A stretch of DNA of 64,000 bases from JAPHSX01 sp050298555. Lineage in GTDB: Bacteria; Pseudomonadota; Gammaproteobacteria; Thiohalomonadales; Thiohalomonadaceae. The DNA is taken from assembly GCA_050298555.1 (NCBI GenBank), contig JBNKUL010000035.1:62001-126000 (forward strand), written 5' to 3'. Below the pieces are notes generated by a model. The model worked only from the letters and a program-made list of their open reading frames with translations, made no database searches and was not told where the DNA came from. The position numbers were made by a program, and so were the translations under genes. Numbering within the stretch: the first letter of the stretch is position 1; each line of letters begins with the position of its first letter. Of this stretch, positions 28,192 to 35,853 are shown in pieces.

Positions 28192-28305
28192 ATCTGGTTC
28201 GGTCCCGGTGGTTTTAAAGTAGTGCTATTTTCTCACGCAGCCGATGGTGATCCAAGCGTGATGATCTCTTGTAATAGCGAGGATAAAAAAATATGGCGCC
28301 GGGTG

Positions 28306-28334
28306 TTGACCGGGGCGGGATCGGTGGGTAGTAT
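28306..28334 (+). promoter_or_regulatory. sigma70-type promoter of tRNA-Pro/Arg/His cluster
   Basis: TTGACC at 28306-28311 and TAGTAT at 28329-28334, with a 17-bp spacer, lie 43 bp upstream of the first tRNA. Good -35/-10 matches and spacing support a strong promoter. Confidence 0.7.
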
Positions 28335-28377
28335 TGCCGACTTCGCGCGTACAGGGCCCTTGGGTTGCCGTACAGCT

Positions 28378-28454
28378 CGGGGTATAGCGCAGTCTGGTAG
28401 CGCGCCTGCTTTGGGAGCAGGATGTCGGGGGTTCGAATCCCTCTACCCCGACCA
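28378..28454 (+). tRNA. tRNA-Pro(TGG)
   Basis: 77 nt with encoded CCA. The acceptor stem CGGGGTA pairs with TACCCCG. The anticodon stem CCTGC/GCAGG holds loop TTTGGGA with anticodon TGG. The T-arm GGGGGTTCGAATCCCTC is canonical. Confidence 0.97.
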
Positions 28455-28477
28455 AACGCGTACAGAGCTCGTATTAT

Positions 28478-28554
28478 GCGCCTGTAGCTCATCCGGATAG
28501 AGCATCGGCCTTCTAAGCCGAGGGTAGCAGGTTCGAGTCCTGCCAGGCGTGCCA
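28478..28554 (+). tRNA. tRNA-Arg(TCT)
   Basis: 77 nt with encoded CCA. The acceptor stem is GCGCCTG/CAGGCGT, with a G-U first pair. The anticodon loop CTTCTAA gives TCT. The T-arm is CAGGTTCGAGTCCTG. It lies 23 bp after tRNA-Pro. Confidence 0.96.
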
Positions 28555-28587
28555 AATTGCACGGAGGCCTGGCGACAAAGTTTCAAT

Positions 28588-28665
28588 GGTGGCTGTAGCT
28601 CAGTTGGTTAGAGTCCTGGATTGTGATTCCAGTTGTCGTGGGTTCGAATCCCATCAGCCACCCCA
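28588..28665 (+). tRNA. tRNA-His(GTG), integration target
   Basis: 78 nt including the extra 5' G typical of tRNA-His and encoded CCA. The anticodon stem-loop CTGGATTGTGATTCCAG gives GTG. Its 3' part from the anticodon stem onward is duplicated at 41672-41720, marking it as the attachment site of the island. The tRNA remains intact. Confidence 0.97.
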
Positions 28666-28667
28666 AT
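28619..28667 (+). repeat. attL: 49-bp direct repeat at tRNA-His 3' end
   Basis: This 49-bp segment, running from GATTGTGATTCC to CCACCCCAAT, is identical to 41672-41720. It covers the anticodon region to the CCA end of tRNA-His plus two bases beyond it. The integrase gene starts about 120 bp downstream, as is usual for tRNA-targeting elements. Confidence 0.95.
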
Positions 28668-28673
28668 TATCTT

Positions 28674-28697
28674 GCTGAAAACATTCAGGTTTTCAGC
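28674..28697. other. Perfect hairpin directly after attL
   Basis: GCTGAAAAC (28674-28682) and GTTTTCAGC (28689-28697) form a 9-bp perfect stem with a 6-base loop, seven bases beyond the tRNA-His repeat. No T-run follows, so termination is uncertain. It could be a tRNA 3' processing or attenuation structure, or a protein-binding site in the attachment region. Confidence 0.5.
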
Positions 28698-28785
28698 ATC
28701 TCCCCTTAAAGACACGCTAACGCAAGGTGCCAAACCGGTAACCCACTGGTCTGGCTTTGTGTTTTCTGTATGTCTGGGGCTTCCA

Positions 28786-29865
28786 ATGGCAACCATCACC
28801 CGCCTTAGCCGCAATAGCGGTGTCCGCTACAAGGCCATCATCAAATACCGTGGCCGCGTCGTTAAAACCAAGACCTTTTCCAGCAAAAACGCCGCCCGTG
28901 CCTGGGCCAAGCGTATTGAATCAGACCAAGAGATGATCCGTGCCCTGGGCGTGCCGGGCTATCGGATCACCTTTGCCCAGTTGGCCGAAGAGTACCTTGC
29001 CCAGTGGCGAGGCAAGGACAAGGCTGTTCCCTCGAAGGTGCGCCAGTGGGTGGAGCTGCTGGGCGATAGAACACTCACCGATATCGAGCCCCACGAAATA
29101 CAAAGCGCCCTAGAGAAATACGGCAACGGCAATGTGATACACGGGGTCGGGGTAGGGCGCACGATGGAAACGAAGAAGAAGCGTGCGCCTGGAACCTACA
29201 ACCGATGGCGCGCACAAATCTCGGTTATGTTCAGCTTTGCCATCAAGCGGCGCTATGTCACCGCCAATCCGGTTAGGCTGGTGCCTGCATTGCCTGAGGC
29301 AAAAGGGCGCGTGCGTTGGCTCTCGGATGAAGAGCGTGAACGGCTCCTGAAAGCCTGTAAGCGCTCTGACTGGCCGAAGCTGCATCTATTGGTGGTCTTG
29401 GCCATTACTACGGGAGCCAGGCTAGGAGAGCTTCTGAATCTGAGGTGGAGTCATATCGACCTGGAGGCCAAGACGGCCTATCTTGAGGATACGAAAAACG
29501 GGGAGGGACGGATGCTGACCTTGCCAAGTCCCGCCATCAACGAATTGAAACAGTACCAGGGGGATGGTGGTGGCTTGGTATTTCCTAGCGACAGGATGCC
29601 GGACAGGCCGTTTCACTTTCGCAAGCACTGGGATCAGGCTTTGCTTGCGGCCGTACTAGAGGGCTTCCGGTTTCATGATTTGCGGCATACGGCGGCATCT
29701 TATCTGGTGATGAACGGGGCCACACTCTATGAGGTGGGGGAGGTGCTTGGCCATAAGACGTTAGACACCACTAAACGCTATGCCCACCTGAGTACCCACC
29801 ATAAGGCGCAACTCACCGAGCGGGTATTTAGCAAAATTATGGGGGGCAAAGGGGCAAGGCGGTGA
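28786..29865 (+). CDS. int: Tyrosine recombinase (island integrase)
   Basis: A 359-residue phage-type integrase that recombines attP with tRNA-His. The N-terminal part (1-60) resembles an arm-binding domain, followed by a SAM-like core-binding region (about 62-165). The catalytic domain carries R212 (TTGARLGELLNLRW), H297-x-x-R300 (FHDLRHTA), H323 (LGHKT) and nucleophile Y332 (TKRYAHLS), so all key residues are present. ATG at 28786 is chosen since it begins the conserved N-terminus; the open frame upstream runs back into tRNA-His. It is oriented away from attL, as in P4-like elements. Confidence 0.95.
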   Translation: MATITRLSRNSGVRYKAIIKYRGRVVKTKTFSSKNAARAWAKRIESDQEMIRALGVPGYRITFAQLAEEYLAQWRGKDKAVPSKVRQWVELLGDRTLTDIEPHEIQSALEKYGNGNVIHGVGVGRTMETKKKRAPGTYNRWRAQISVMFSFAIKRRYVTANPVRLVPALPEAKGRVRWLSDEERERLLKACKRSDWPKLHLLVVLAITTGARLGELLNLRWSHIDLEAKTAYLEDTKNGEGRMLTLPSPAINELKQYQGDGGGLVFPSDRMPDRPFHFRKHWDQALLAAVLEGFRFHDLRHTAASYLVMNGATLYEVGEVLGHKTLDTTKRYAHLSTHHKAQLTERVFSKIMGGKGARR

Positions 29866-30093
29866 TGCTGCTCATGCCGCTTTGATTGCGCCGGACACGA
29901 TTCCACAGCCCTGGACTTCTCATGCGCCCCATATTCAATCACCTCTATGGGTAGAGGCGGGACGCCCGTTGCGTCTCGAATAATTACCCACCACCGAGAA
30001 GCTCAAGGTAGCAGTTTCATTTTAATATCTATCAGTAAATCCTTATTTACACGCTTTGTGTATATAACCTATTGATAATATTGAGGTATCTGG

Positions 30094-30121
30094 TTGACTC
30101 TGGTGGTTCTTGGAGTATGAT
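30094..30121 (+). promoter_or_regulatory. Strong sigma70-type promoter of the leader RNA
   Basis: TTGACT at 30094-30099 and TATGAT at 30116-30121, spaced by 16 bp. Initiation would fall near 30128, giving a leader of about 140 nt before the terminator at 30270. It resembles in position the early leader promoter of phage P4. Confidence 0.7.
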
Positions 30122-30127
30122 TCACTA

Positions 30128-30270
30128 GAACCCACCCACGAACACAGTCGAAACCCACTAACTCACACACTACTGGTGTGTGACCTTCCCGTAAGGGCGG
30201 TCACGTTGCGAAGCAACGCAGCCACTATGGCTGCCATGTACTTGTTGCTTGCCACTGGCCGCCCTTTTTT
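30128..30270 (+). ncRNA. Structured leader RNA with alternative hairpins and terminator (P4 CI-like)
   Basis: Predicted RNA between a promoter and a U-tract, upstream of alpA-primase. It contains hairpin 1, TCACACAC/GTGTGTGA (30163-30170/30176-30183), and hairpin 2, GTGACC/GGTCAC (30180-30185/30199-30204) with inner CCC-GTAA-GGG. Next are a terminator stem AAGGGCGG/CCGCCCTT (30193-30200/30259-30266) enclosing CGTTGC-GAA-GCAACG and CAGCCA-CTA-TGGCTG, then TTTTTT. Hairpin 2 shares bases with both hairpin 1 and the terminator stem, so the folds exclude each other. In phage P4 a small RNA from such a leader causes early termination and lysogenic immunity; by analogy this may control replication genes. 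Pairing is read from sequence; function is inferred. Confidence 0.65.
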
Positions 30271-30306
30271 CGTTGCGGCATGGCAAGTCTACAAAGGGAG
30301 ATTGCG

Positions 30307-30567
30307 ATGACCGATCAGCGATTTCACGTTCAGCCTCACAGCGATATTGAGAAGCGTTCCTACACAGAGGAAGAGGCGGCGTACTACATCCGAATGAGTA
30401 TGAGCTTCCTGCGGAAAACCCGTTTGACTGGGAAACACCGCAGCCATGTTAAGGGCCCACGATATATCCGTATCGGGAAGGCCATTCGCTACTTGAAGGA
30501 AGACCTTGACGACTTTCTCAGTGAGCGCAGGGCTGCCGCTGAGGTAGGGGGAGGGGACACCCTATGA
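30307..30567 (+). CDS. AlpA-family helix-turn-helix regulator/excisionase
   Basis: An 86-residue DNA-binding protein with the AlpA/MerR-like excisionase pattern. YTEEEAAYYIRMSMSFLRKTR is the helix-turn-helix, followed by a wing ending GPRYIRIGKAIRYLKEDLDDFL. In P4 the equivalent Vis protein is excisionase and repressor of late genes. A GGGAG site seven bases upstream of ATG 30307 supports the start. It overlaps the primase gene by four bases, so both share a transcript downstream of the structured leader. Confidence 0.85.
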   Translation: MTDQRFHVQPHSDIEKRSYTEEEAAYYIRMSMSFLRKTRLTGKHRSHVKGPRYIRIGKAIRYLKEDLDDFLSERRAAAEVGGGDTL

Positions 30568-32825
30568 GTACGCAGCAACCTATGCTTGATGCCGCGCTTT
30601 TTTATGGCAATTCAGGTTGGCCAGTTTTTCCTTGCGGGCCTGACAAGGCGCCCCGTACAAAGAATGGTTTTAAAGACGCGACAACCTCACTAACCACCAT
30701 ACAAAGCGTATGGGGAGGCAGGCCAAGATCCCTGATAGGTGTGCCCACCGGTCAGGCCACGGGTGTAGTCGTCCTCGACATCGACATGAAGAATGGCCAT
30801 GACGGTGAAGCGAGCCTATTCGAGCTGGAGAAAAAGCACGGGAAGCTGCCTGACACCGTCGAGTCACTGACCAAGAACGGCGGGAGGCATCTCTATTATA
30901 AGGCCCCGGATGTTCCTGTTGGGTGTTCTGTCAGCAAGCTGGGAGATGGCCTAGATGTTCGTGCGGATGGGGGATATGTCATTGCGCCGCCCTCTCCGGG
31001 CTATGAGTGGGAAGCATCGAATCCAGCCACTTTTGCAGAGGCGCCGGAATGGCTGGTCAGGCTTATGCTAGAAGACAATAAACAGAAAGCCCGCACACAG
31101 CAGGCATCCACCACCACAGGAGGCCATATCACGGAGGGGAGCCGGAATGTTCAGCTTACCTCAATGGCAGGCAGCATGCGGCGGCAAGGGATAGGGAGGG
31201 CAGCTATTGAAGCCGCCTTGCACGAAGAGAACAAGGCCCGGTGCACTCCTCCCCTCCCTGAGGGTGAGGTAAAGGCAATCGCGGCCAGTGTTGCACGGTA
31301 TGCCCCTGCACCTGATCGTTCCACCGAGCCAAGGTATACCCGTAATGAGCTGGAGAGCATGATCGAGGAGGCAGACAAGGCCGATCTCGAACAAATCCTA
31401 ACCATTAATGGCTATATCGCCTCTACTGGCCTAACAGGGCCCGAAAAGGGCCACCTTCACAGGTTGATTAAGAAAAAGACTGGCATCCCGATCGCAGAGT
31501 TGCGCCAGCACCTAGGCGAGGCAACCGGTGGTGAGGGCAACGACGAACCGACGCACCATGATATGGCCTCGCAGTTAGTCGAGAGTGACACACAGGAAGA
31601 CGACCAGCCCCCTGTGGGCTATGCCGGTGACTATTACCGATTCGACGGCGAACTTTGGCTGCCAACGTCGACCACAGCGCTTGGCGTCAGGGTTGCGGAG
31701 AACTTCAACGACAACAAGCGATGCGCCCGTAAGGGTGATTACACTGCCATCGCACTGCATGCCTATGACATGGTTGAGCAGCCAGATTTCTTTATAGATG
31801 CTCCCGTGGGGATCGCAGTCAATAGTGGATTCATGGTGTTAAATCCTGATGGAACGGTTACGCTTGAGCCGCTACAGGCCGAGCACCGGCAGAAAGTAAA
31901 GTTCCCATTCACCCTCGATTACACCTTGCCGCCGCTATGGATGGCACATCTACAGCGATGCTTTGAGGGTAACGACTGCGAGCGGCAGATCGCCCACTTG
32001 CAGGAGATCATGGGGGGCATCCTTTTCCGTCTGATAGCCAGAAAGCAGGTCGCGGTGTTGTTATTTGGCCCGGCTGCCACCGGAAAGAGCACGACCCTCA
32101 ACGTGATATCCAAGCTGATCCCTGCGGACTTCCAGTGCGCCACCAGTCCATTCCGGTGGGACAAGGAGTATTACGTGGCCGCCCTGGCTGGCAAGTACCT
32201 CAATCTCGTTGGGGAGCTGTCGGACGATGAGTATATCCCTTCCGCACCATTTAAGACCGTGACCGGGGGCGATATGTTGCAGGGGCGCCACCCCACCCAC
32301 CGACCCTTCGAGTTCCGCAACGAGGCGGCGCATATCTTCAACTCAAATCACCTCATCGCCACGCGCGACCGGTCAGAGGCATTTTTTCGCCGCTGGCGGA
32401 TTGTGGAATTTGCCAATCCACTCAGCAAGGGTGAACGGGTCGACGGTTTCGATGAGTTGTTGACCGAGAAAGAGATGCCTCAAATCTTTGGCTGGGCCAT
32501 CCAGGGCGCTCAGCGCCTTGTCCGTAATGGAGCATTTACCGAGACCGAAGCTCACAACCGCCTAATGGAGCGCTGGCGCCGAGAGACAGATCCTGCCATG
32601 GAGTTCCTGTTGGATGATGAGCGGGTCGAACTGGATGGAATCAGCCGTGTACGAAAGTCTGACTTCTACTCCGCTTACACGAATTGGAGCCGGGAGGTGA
32701 GCAAAAAGCCCCTCGGGCGATACAAGTTCTATTCAGCAATGGGTGAGCAGGCCGTAGTGGCTATGGGTGTGAGTGAAGCAAAACTCAATAACACCCACTA
32801 CTTTACCGGCCTGAGGCTACGTTAA
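30564..32825 (+). CDS. P4 alpha-type primase-helicase
   Basis: A 753-residue replication protein. The N-terminal bifunctional primase-polymerase domain (about 8-165) has the acidic LDID (71-74) and GGRHLYY, DGLDVRADGGYVIAPPS. A PriCT-type region follows (about 190-245), then a linker, and a D5/SF3 helicase (about 450-640). The helicase shows Walker A GPAATGKST (502-510), acidic Walker B LVGELSDDE, sensor IFNSNHL and the arginine segment RDRSEAFFRRW. It would prime and unwind DNA at the element's origin, allowing autonomous replication. It overlaps alpA by four bases. All motifs appear intact. Confidence 0.92.
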   Translation: MSTQQPMLDAALFYGNSGWPVFPCGPDKAPRTKNGFKDATTSLTTIQSVWGGRPRSLIGVPTGQATGVVVLDIDMKNGHDGEASLFELEKKHGKLPDTVESLTKNGGRHLYYKAPDVPVGCSVSKLGDGLDVRADGGYVIAPPSPGYEWEASNPATFAEAPEWLVRLMLEDNKQKARTQQASTTTGGHITEGSRNVQLTSMAGSMRRQGIGRAAIEAALHEENKARCTPPLPEGEVKAIAASVARYAPAPDRSTEPRYTRNELESMIEEADKADLEQILTINGYIASTGLTGPEKGHLHRLIKKKTGIPIAELRQHLGEATGGEGNDEPTHHDMASQLVESDTQEDDQPPVGYAGDYYRFDGELWLPTSTTALGVRVAENFNDNKRCARKGDYTAIALHAYDMVEQPDFFIDAPVGIAVNSGFMVLNPDGTVTLEPLQAEHRQKVKFPFTLDYTLPPLWMAHLQRCFEGNDCERQIAHLQEIMGGILFRLIARKQVAVLLFGPAATGKSTTLNVISKLIPADFQCATSPFRWDKEYYVAALAGKYLNLVGELSDDEYIPSAPFKTVTGGDMLQGRHPTHRPFEFRNEAAHIFNSNHLIATRDRSEAFFRRWRIVEFANPLSKGERVDGFDELLTEKEMPQIFGWAIQGAQRLVRNGAFTETEAHNRLMERWRRETDPAMEFLLDDERVELDGISRVRKSDFYSAYTNWSREVSKKPLGRYKFYSAMGEQAVVAMGVSEAKLNNTHYFTGLRLR

Positions 32826-32846
32826 AGGAGGGGGTAGTGATGGGTG

Positions 32847-32961
32847 TGCCAACTTTTCCAGCAATAACCGATACCTGCACCCTTCTTACGGAAAAGTGTT
32901 TTTTACTATTTCATTTTTCTATATACCCCCCACCCCTGCATTTTTCTTGGAAATGTTGGCA
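32847..32961. repeat. 15-bp imperfect inverted repeat around an AT-rich segment
   Basis: TGCCAACTTTTCCAG (32847-32861) and TTGGAAATGTTGGCA (32947-32961) are inverted copies with two mismatches. They flank about 85 bp that includes a strongly AT-rich stretch (TTTTTTACTATTTCATTTTT region). The position directly after the primase-helicase makes it a candidate replication origin or operator for the downstream zinc-ribbon gene. No iteron series was seen. Confidence 0.45.
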
Positions 32962-32996
32962 AGAAATTAACTAAAAGTAAGACAAAAGGAGTGAGA

Positions 32997-33281
32997 ATGA
33001 TGTTTAAGAAGAAACCAATTTGTGAAGAGTGCGGTGAGCACGAAGCAGTATCATTCTCGTACCTAAAAGGGCCGGACTACCCTGGCGGGAAGTGGAAATT
33101 TACGTGCTATTGCACTACGAACCAGGAGCGCTATTACGTCCCGTTTGACCGGTACTTCAATAACACGACCAACCACATCGACTGGCTCGCAGCACTTCAT
33201 GAGAAAGCGTGGATGAACTGGTACGACTTCGGCGACATGATCCACCGTTTCCGTAAGGAAACTGGTATCCGCGAGTCCTAA
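32997..33281 (+). CDS. Small zinc-ribbon-like protein, unknown function
   Basis: About 94 residues with CEECGEHEA near the N-terminus and CYC about 30 residues later, suggesting one zinc site, then an aromatic-rich helical C-terminus (IDWLAALHEKAWMNWYDF). A strong AAAAGGAG site five to eight bases upstream supports a start at ATG 32997 or 33000. It lies between the primase and another zinc-ribbon gene. I do not recognise the family; a DNA- or RNA-binding accessory role is only a guess. Confidence 0.65.
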   Translation: MMFKKKPICEECGEHEAVSFSYLKGPDYPGGKWKFTCYCTTNQERYYVPFDRYFNNTTNHIDWLAALHEKAWMNWYDFGDMIHRFRKETGIRES

Positions 33282-33382
33282 CGAGCGCGTGCCGCGCCAG
33301 TCAGCCGGACATTATGTCGGACTGTCTGGTGGCATATTGGTAGTTTGTCTATTGATTTCGGGCATAAACGGGAGACAGCATT

Positions 33383-33967
33383 ATGGGCGGCCCAGGAAGC
33401 GGCGAATGGTACCGGTGGGATAGGGTACCGACGGTAGAAGACTATAACTCCATTGACGTGCGGTGCTGGCAGCGTGAAGGACTACTTGAGTTTGGTCGCC
33501 GGTTCCGATGGGTGTGGCTTGTTGATGGAGAAGAGACAGGGAGCGTATCAGTTGAGGTGAAGCGCAGTAGTGTTGTGCTTGATTACCGACATAGTAGTAA
33601 TGACAAACCGTGGCAGGAGGTTAGGGAGAGCATTTACCTCGACTACACGTCCTGTAACTACGGTGGCTGGCGCACTTGGTTTCGTTGCCCCTGCTGTAAC
33701 CGCCGTGTTGCATTACTGTATCTCGCTGGGCCCCATTTCCTCTGCCGCCACTGTTATCGCCTCCCGTATCCCAGCCAGGGCGATGGGCGAGAAGAACGGC
33801 TGCGCCGGGTTGCTCGAAAGATAAGAAAGCGGCTAGGGGCCTCTATGGATCTTACAGACGACTACCTACCTAGGCCTAAGGGGATGCATAGGGCAACCTT
33901 TAAACGGCTTGTTAATAAGGAAGAGAGTGCAACGGGTGAACTGTTTGCTGCTAACCGACACGTATAA
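33383..33967 (+). CDS. MGGxGSG-type zinc-ribbon protein, unknown function
   Basis: A 194-residue protein that starts MGGPGSGEWYRW and continues with PTVEDYNSIDVRCW. This N-terminus resembles a family common in proteobacterial mobile elements but functionally uncharacterised, as far as I know. The middle has YTSCNYGGWRTWFRCPCCNRR and a second CRHC pair about 24 residues later, forming a four-Cys zinc ribbon. The C-terminal third is basic (RLRRVARKIRKRLG). A nucleic-acid-binding role is plausible. A GGGAG site about ten bases upstream of the ATG supports the start. Confidence 0.75.
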   Translation: MGGPGSGEWYRWDRVPTVEDYNSIDVRCWQREGLLEFGRRFRWVWLVDGEETGSVSVEVKRSSVVLDYRHSSNDKPWQEVRESIYLDYTSCNYGGWRTWFRCPCCNRRVALLYLAGPHFLCRHCYRLPYPSQGDGREERLRRVARKIRKRLGASMDLTDDYLPRPKGMHRATFKRLVNKEESATGELFAANRHV

Positions 33968-34176
33968 TCTTTGCGTGTGCGGGATGTGGGATGAATAAAG
34001 CATGCAAAATCATCAACATTATCGTTGATGGTGACTATGACGACTTGTTATTTATGACTGCCAGAGTTTGATTCGATTCCCGAAAAAGACGACTTAACTC
34101 AGACAAATAGGTTGCTAGGCTTATTTTGCAGCACGCCTACTAGTGTGTAGGGTGCTGTACTGATGGGTGCTGGAGG

Positions 34177-34791
34177 TTACTTGGTTTCAAGTGTTACGAT
34201 TTGTGTGTGTTTATTTTGATTGGCAATCAAAATCTCGCCACGGTTTATTTTCAGGTATGCCTTTAATGCTGGCCAGCCGTATATGCCACCAATCGGAATT
34301 GTTACCAATAGCTGGAGGAATACTCCTGAAACAGTGGTGTTAAGCATGCTGTGAAGTAGGAGTGGGGAAAAAGCAATCATCGCAAAGATAAAGTACAGAA
34401 AGAAATACACTCCCTTTCGCCACTTTCTTGACCATGGTTGAATAAATTTGTCTTTGAATTTTAACTCTAGATCTCCCTTTGTCTCTATGCTCTCCATTAA
34501 CTCTTTTGATAGAACGTAGTCGCGGAGGCATTGAGCTGGGTCTTTTAAAGATAAGATATATGCTATTTCATCACTTTTTACGGCGTTTGTTCCCGCTATT
34601 GCCTGGTATCCCTTTTCGAGCGGGTAGGGGTGTATGTCACTCTCCTTAATCTCATCAAGAAACTTCCTTGCAAATTCGTACTCGGCTCTTAGTTGTGATC
34701 TCCTTCCAGTTGTGATGTCGTAGATAACACGCCCGGCACCAATTACGGCAACAATGGCAGCAATAACCTTTGCGATTGTAGCAACGTCCAC
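34177..34791 (-). CDS. Membrane protein of unknown function, AT-rich
   Basis: A 204-residue protein with an N-terminal hydrophobic helix (ATIAKVIAAIVAVIGAGRVIY) and a charged cytosolic-looking middle (about 30-120). Two further hydrophobic helices lie near 128-150 (VYFFLYFIFAMIAFSPLLL) and 155-172. The start is GTG at 34791, supported by AAAGGAG six bases upstream. Base composition is clearly more AT-rich than the flanking chromosome, indicating separate acquisition. It is the only minus-strand gene in this stretch. A membrane effector is possible but nothing in the sequence proves it. Confidence 0.65.
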   Translation of the reverse strand: MDVATIAKVIAAIVAVIGAGRVIYDITTGRRSQLRAEYEFARKFLDEIKESDIHPYPLEKGYQAIAGTNAVKSDEIAYILSLKDPAQCLRDYVLSKELMESIETKGDLELKFKDKFIQPWSRKWRKGVYFFLYFIFAMIAFSPLLLHSMLNTTVSGVFLQLLVTIPIGGIYGWPALKAYLKINRGEILIANQNKHTQIVTLETK

Positions 34792-35165
34792 ATGTGGCTC
34801 CTTTCTATGCTTTTTATGAAGGGAATTGATTTATATCAAGAATGATGATCAGTTCGTTGACGGCGCACCATTTAAGTACACCATAAGTAAGAAATCAATT
34901 GCGTAATTAATGTTGTTTGAGGTGCTATATTAATGCATATTTTGTTAGTGAACACGTGATTTCTCAGCATACACGTGCATGCGACCTCGTCTAGTATGAC
35001 GTAAATATGGGGTGCCCACACGTGACAATATTGGTGTGAGGCAGGGTTTGTGTGTACCTACTATGGTACAGTGCATGGAGACACACCGATAATAATACCT
35101 ATTAATATATCAAGCATTTCCCGAGTTAAGCCTACAAAAGCGGTATAGCTTAAAAACATTAGATT
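34792..35165. other. 374-bp AT-rich non-coding interval
   Basis: No gene is supported. The palindrome CACGTG occurs three times within 72 bp (34953-34958, 34972-34977, 35019-35024), which could be a regulator-binding cluster. Several AT-rich tracts could hold promoters for both the divergent minus-strand membrane gene and the broken SRAP gene. No tRNA or repeat array was recognised. Confidence 0.4.
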
Positions 35166-35844
35166 ATGTGCGGACGATTCACTTAGATCTCTCCCCCTGC
35201 TGCCTATGCCGAACTCTTCGGGATTAGCACTGATCTTAAAATTGCCCCCCCACTACAATGTTGCCCCAACACAGGATGTTCTTGCCTGCAAGGTCGCACC
35301 GTGGGGTGAGCATGTTCTCGAGCCTATGCACTGGGGCTTGATCCCCTCGTGGGCGAAGGAGAAGAAGGTCGGCTACAGGTTGATCAACGCCAGGACTGAG
35401 ACCGTGGCAGAGAAGCCTGCCTTTCGCCACGCCTTTCACTCACAGCGCTGCCTGATTCCGGCAGACGGATTTTATGAGTGGCAGCAAACAGACGGTAAGC
35501 AGCCCTACTATATCCACCGCAAGGACGGTGAGCCTATGGTGTTTGCTGGGTTGTGGGAGCACTGGGACGGGCCGAATGGCGAGCACCTCGACTCCTGCAC
35601 TATCATCGTCTGCGATGCTAACCCTCTGTTGAAGCCAATCCACGACCGCATGCCGGTAATCCTGCCTCGAGAGTCGTGGGGGGACTGGCTGCGGACAGAG
35701 ATGCAGGTCTTGCCCGCCCTGCAAGATCTTCTCGTACCGTACAGCGCGGATGACCTGCTAGCCCACCCAGTATCTCGGCAGGTGAACAACCCCAGGAACG
35801 AAGGTGAAGCACTGATACGGCCTGCCAGACATGAAACGGGATAA
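35166..35844 (+). pseudogene. SRAP-family (YedK/HMCES) gene, inactivated
   Basis: SRAP proteins crosslink to abasic sites in single-stranded DNA through the invariant Cys2 of an N-terminal MCGRF. Here MCGRFT is followed by TAG at 35184-35186. The reading then continues ISPPAAYAELFGIS in the same frame until a run of seven C (35245-35251), after which the conserved sequence HYNVAPTQDVLA appears in another frame. Removing one C restores continuity. The rest is intact: NARTET, PADGFYEW, HDRMPVIL. An ATG at 35206 opens a 212-codon frame but cannot supply the catalytic Cys. Two independent lesions indicate decay, barring sequencing error. Confidence 0.85.
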
Positions 35845-35853
35845 AATGCCACT

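Larger units (their letters stand above)
29866..30306. other. 441-bp regulatory interval between int and alpA
   Basis: No convincing protein gene is seen. The interval contains a promoter at 30094-30121 and a structured leader ending in an intrinsic terminator at 30270, annotated separately. The first 200 bases are AT-rich with no clear signal. A 66-codon open frame across the leader (30110-30310) reads LLLATGRPFF near its end. It resembles hypothetical short proteins often annotated over P4 immunity regions, and is probably RNA-driven conservation. Confidence 0.55.

Noticed and set aside
28633..28785. In-frame extension of int into tRNA-His
   Set aside because: The open frame continues by chance through the tRNA; the integrase N-terminus starts at 28786.
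30110..30310. 66-codon frame over the leader RNA
   Set aside because: No ribosome-binding site, it ends inside alpA, and the sequence is better explained by RNA structure. Similarity to short proteins annotated over P4 immunity regions was noted from memory only.
33991..34071. 26-codon frame with hairpin CATCAAC/GTTGATG
   Set aside because: Too short, no clear ribosome-binding site and no recognised motif; left out as a gene.
35206..35844. Shorter intact SRAP protein starting at an internal ATG
   Set aside because: It lacks the essential Cys2 that must follow the initiator Met, so it cannot be a functional SRAP enzyme.
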